The position numbers and the translations under genes were made by a program. From Bin5 sp965204525 (lineage in GTDB: Bacteria; Chloroflexota; Anaerolineae; Caldilineales; Caldilineaceae), in assembly GCA_965204525.1 (NCBI GenBank), contig OZ241994.1, positions 1,116,001 through 1,180,000 on the forward strand: 64,000 nt of DNA, given 5' to 3'. The notes under the pieces were generated by a model. That model saw only the letters and a list, made by a program, of their open reading frames with translations. It searched no databases and was not told the origin of the DNA. Shown in pieces: positions 61,921 through 64,000 of this stretch (positions are counted from its first letter, which is position 1; every line of letters begins with the position of its first letter).

Positions 61921-62841
61921 TTACTGCCGCATTCGCTCGGCGTCTTCCATCCGGCCAAGGACCACCACAATGTCTTCCTCTTTGAGTCGAAATCCTGCGC
62001 TTGGGCTGACAATCAGGTCGTCGCCTCTGCGAACGGCGATTACGGTGAGTCCGTAGCGTTGACGCAGGCTCAGTTCGGACAGTGAATGTTCCCAGGTGCT
62101 GGGCGGGGCAAGGAGTTCGACGACGCCGACGTCGTTGCTCACTTCCAGGTAGTCGACCAAGTGATCGACGGCCATTTTTCGTCCCAACCGGCGGCCGGCC
62201 TCATGTTCGGGCAAGATCACTTCGTCAGCCCCTACCTTCAACAGGATCTCCCTTTGCGTAATCGTCAGTGCCTTTGCGATCACGCGCTGAACGCCCAGTT
62301 GCCTCAGAAGAACGGTGGCCAGCAGGTTATTCTCAAAGTCGGTGCCGATACAGACGAGTCCGGTGTCGAAGGTTTCGACGCCAGCCTGCCGCAGGGCGTC
62401 AATGTTGGTCGCATCCAACTGCACGATGTGGGGAAGTTCGCCGCTGAGCGCCTGCACGCGGTCATGGTCCGAGTCGATGGCCAGAACGGTTCGACCATTT
62501 TCGACGAGCGTGGTTGCGACCGCGGTGCCAAAACGGCCCAGACCGATAACAACGAACTCCGATTCGCGTCCCCTTCTCCTGAAGGGTGAATATTGGGCAG
62601 TTTCCTGGGCAACCTGATCTTCCCTCACTTCGGGCGCAGGAGAGGTTGTCTGGGCAGCCAAAGGTGATAGAGAGCGAATGAGCCGGCCAAGAATTCGATC
62701 TGTCGGCAACATGCGCCCCCAAAAGGAGGCGGCGGGTTCCATTGGCGAGGATAGCCTGCCCGTCTCTCCGTTTTCAGTTGACTGCTTGATCTGTATGCTC
62801 GCTGTCACAAATTGGTCCGCCCCGTTCCGGGAACAGGCCAT
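61921..62841 (-). CDS. TrkA-like K+ transport NAD-binding protein
   Basis: Cytoplasmic regulator of potassium uptake. After a variable ~90-residue N-terminal extension the RCK/TrkA-N Rossmann domain starts at FVVIGLGRFGTAVA (about 97-110), with the acidic LAIDSDHD (about 119-126) for NAD binding. The TrkA-C domain follows (about 225-306; SLRQRYGLTVIAVRRG). No membrane segment is seen. The start is uncertain: 62841 is used because an extended -10 promoter lies 36 bp upstream, but ATG 62742 or 62712 would give more usual lengths. It lies 66 bp upstream of hisD in the same orientation, although no functional link is known. Confidence 0.8.
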   Translation of the reverse strand: MACSRNGADQFVTASIQIKQSTENGETGRLSSPMEPAASFWGRMLPTDRILGRLIRSLSPLAAQTTSPAPEVREDQVAQETAQYSPFRRRGRESEFVVIGLGRFGTAVATTLVENGRTVLAIDSDHDRVQALSGELPHIVQLDATNIDALRQAGVETFDTGLVCIGTDFENNLLATVLLRQLGVQRVIAKALTITQREILLKVGADEVILPEHEAGRRLGRKMAVDHLVDYLEVSNDVGVVELLAPPSTWEHSLSELSLRQRYGLTVIAVRRGDDLIVSPSAGFRLKEEDIVVVLGRMEDAERMRQ

Positions 62842-62876
62842 TCTGCCCGTCCGGTCGGCAATGAAATAGTGTCCGC

Positions 62877-62885
62877 ATTATAGCA
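62877..62885 (-). promoter_or_regulatory. Extended -10 promoter for the trkA-hisD-hisC transcript
   Basis: On the minus strand TGCTATAAT, a perfect TATAAT with the TGN extension, 36 bases before the ATG at 62841. No -35 at the right distance (a TTGACC lies 12 bp upstream, too near), which is acceptable for extended -10 promoters. Confidence 0.5.
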
Positions 62886-62997
62886 TAGTACTGGGGTCAA
62901 AACCTTTTCAATCGGGGCATCTCGTGATACCATTCGCCAGAATCAAGCGCGGCGGGATTGGGTTGAGATCCTCCTCAGAGGAAAGATGAGTCCAGGA

Positions 62998-64000
62998 ATG
63001 TCTGACAGTACACTTCAGTCAACAAAGGTTTCGCTGGACCCGCGCTTCTTCTCGGAGAAGAAGCGCCCGTTTCTTGAGAGCGGTGCGCTCAAGGCATCGC
63101 TATTTCTTTATGACAGCGGTGTCGCGGCCGTCCAGCTCGAAAACGGTGTGAGCGAGCTTGTGATGTTGCCTTTTCAGGGGCAGCAGATCTGGTCGGCAAC
63201 CTTCGGCGGAAGAAACGTCACCATGAAGTCGATGTTCGACCAGCCCTGGCCAACGAGCGACTATCTGCAGACTTACGGCGGGTTCTTGCTCCACTGCGGA
63301 TTCACGGCGATGGGTGTGCCCACGGACGAGGACGACCATCCCCTGCACGGAGAGTTGCCTAACGCCGTATTTCAGCATGCGTGGCTCGTGTCAGGGGAAG
63401 ACGAAGGCGGCGCATACATCGGTTTGGGAGGGCGCTACCAGCACACGGTCGCCTTCACCGACAACTATACTGCGACGCCGCTGGTTAAGCTGTACGCGGG
63501 CGCAAAGGAGGTGCACGTTTCACTTTGCTGCCGCAACTGCAAGAAAACGCCGATGGAGTATATGTATCTGGCCCACGCGAATTTCAAGCCGGTTGATGGG
63601 GGCCGCCTCGTTTACAGCGCCAAGGTTTCGCCGCAGACGGTACGCGTCCGCCGCAGCATACCCAGCCACATAAGCGCCGGCCCCGAATATCAGGACTTTC
63701 TCAACCGCCTGGGCGAGAGGCCGGAAGAACATCATGTTTTCGACGAAAGTATGACTTTTGTCCCGGAGCTGGTATTCAGCATTGACTACGATGCGGACGA
63801 CAAGGGCTGGGCACACACGCTGCAGGTGCATCCGGACGGTTGCGCGGACTATGTACGTCACCGACCGGACCAGTTGCCGATTGGGGTCCGCTGGATATGC
63901 CGCACGCCGGACAAGGACGCATTGGGATTGGTTCTGCCGTCAACCGCGGAGCCGGAGGGCAAGAGCGCCGAGATTGCCAAAGGCAATGTGAGAGAGTTGG
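62998..64000 (+). CDS. DUF4432 (aldose-1-epimerase-like) protein, 3' end outside window
   Basis: An open frame of 334 codons from ATG 62998 to the right edge without a stop. The product begins MSDSTLQSTKVSLDPRFFSE and contains the mutarotase-like features of DUF4432: QLENGVSELVMLPFQGQQIW (strand-turn with the sugar-binding region), GGFLLHCGFTAMGVPTDEDD, the HPLHGELPNA motif with the likely catalytic His, and the MYLAHANFKPVDGGRLVYSA segment. DUF4432 members are thought to act on sugars but few are characterised. AGGAATG lies at the start. It continues beyond the window, probably with another sugar-utilisation gene. Confidence 0.8.
   Translation, partial: MSDSTLQSTKVSLDPRFFSEKKRPFLESGALKASLFLYDSGVAAVQLENGVSELVMLPFQGQQIWSATFGGRNVTMKSMFDQPWPTSDYLQTYGGFLLHCGFTAMGVPTDEDDHPLHGELPNAVFQHAWLVSGEDEGGAYIGLGGRYQHTVAFTDNYTATPLVKLYAGAKEVHVSLCCRNCKKTPMEYMYLAHANFKPVDGGRLVYSAKVSPQTVRVRRSIPSHISAGPEYQDFLNRLGERPEEHHVFDESMTFVPELVFSIDYDADDKGWAHTLQVHPDGCADYVRHRPDQLPIGVRWICRTPDKDALGLVLPSTAEPEGKSAEIAKGNVREL

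Overview
This is a GC-rich bacterial chromosome segment of 64 kb. No rRNA or tRNA gene was found. The gene content suggests a heterotrophic, probably marine or host-associated Chloroflexota-like bacterium: a branched-chain amino acid supercluster with citramalate synthase, then a catabolic region rich in PhyH dioxygenases, Gfo/Idh/MocA oxidoreductases, sulfatases and TIM-barrel isomerases. The taxonomic guess is an inference from gene families only.

1-25.3 kb, plus strand: amino-acid biosynthesis. ilvB (3' part), ilvN, ilvC, leuA, an exported protein of unknown function with a YbjQ-like partner, gltB-gltD, leuC-leuD, a SAM methyltransferase, leuB, ppc, cimA, ilvD and a sugar-phosphate isomerase-like gene. 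Together they make valine, leucine and, through citramalate rather than threonine, isoleucine. PEP carboxylase and glutamate synthase supply carbon and amino nitrogen. 25.3-28.4 kb, minus strand: an acyl-CoA dehydrogenase and an acyl-CoA ligase.

28.6-38.7 kb: an accessory island, visibly more AT-rich from about 32.5 kb. It holds an MmeI-like single-chain restriction-modification enzyme, a VapBC module (toxin frameshifted) lying between that gene and a second copy of its C-terminal end, a DUF6414-like gene cut in two, an intact IS982-family element, a hypothetical gene, and an antitoxin-like gene fused to the last codons of a lost PIN toxin. The key observation is that the two halves of the DUF6414-like gene (32603-32817 and 35221-35913, minus strand) are separated by exactly 2403 bp. 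That insert has 18-bp terminal inverted repeats (16/18 identical) and a 5-bp target duplication (TAATA), and removing it restores the reading frame. It carries no transposase. Its cargo is an exported HNH nuclease, a small membrane protein and a group II intron that kept a perfect-length domain V but lost nearly all of its reverse transcriptase.

38.7-53.9 kb: catabolic region. It contains PhyH dioxygenases, a glycoside-hydrolase-like protein (frameshifted by a 61-bp insertion with 28-bp direct repeats), one classical CxPSR sulfatase, an MFS transporter, two tandem sulfatase-fold proteins with Thr in place of the formylglycine Cys, an isomerase and three Gfo/Idh/MocA proteins. 54-58.7 kb: an exonuclease-Nudix pair, then a minus-strand operon of an HtrA-like protease and an ABC-2 exporter, preceded by a LuxR-type regulator with a degenerate receiver. 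59.3-62.9 kb, minus strand: a TrkA-like K+ regulator, hisD and hisC, probably from one extended -10 promoter. The window ends inside a DUF4432 (aldose-epimerase-like) gene open to the right edge.
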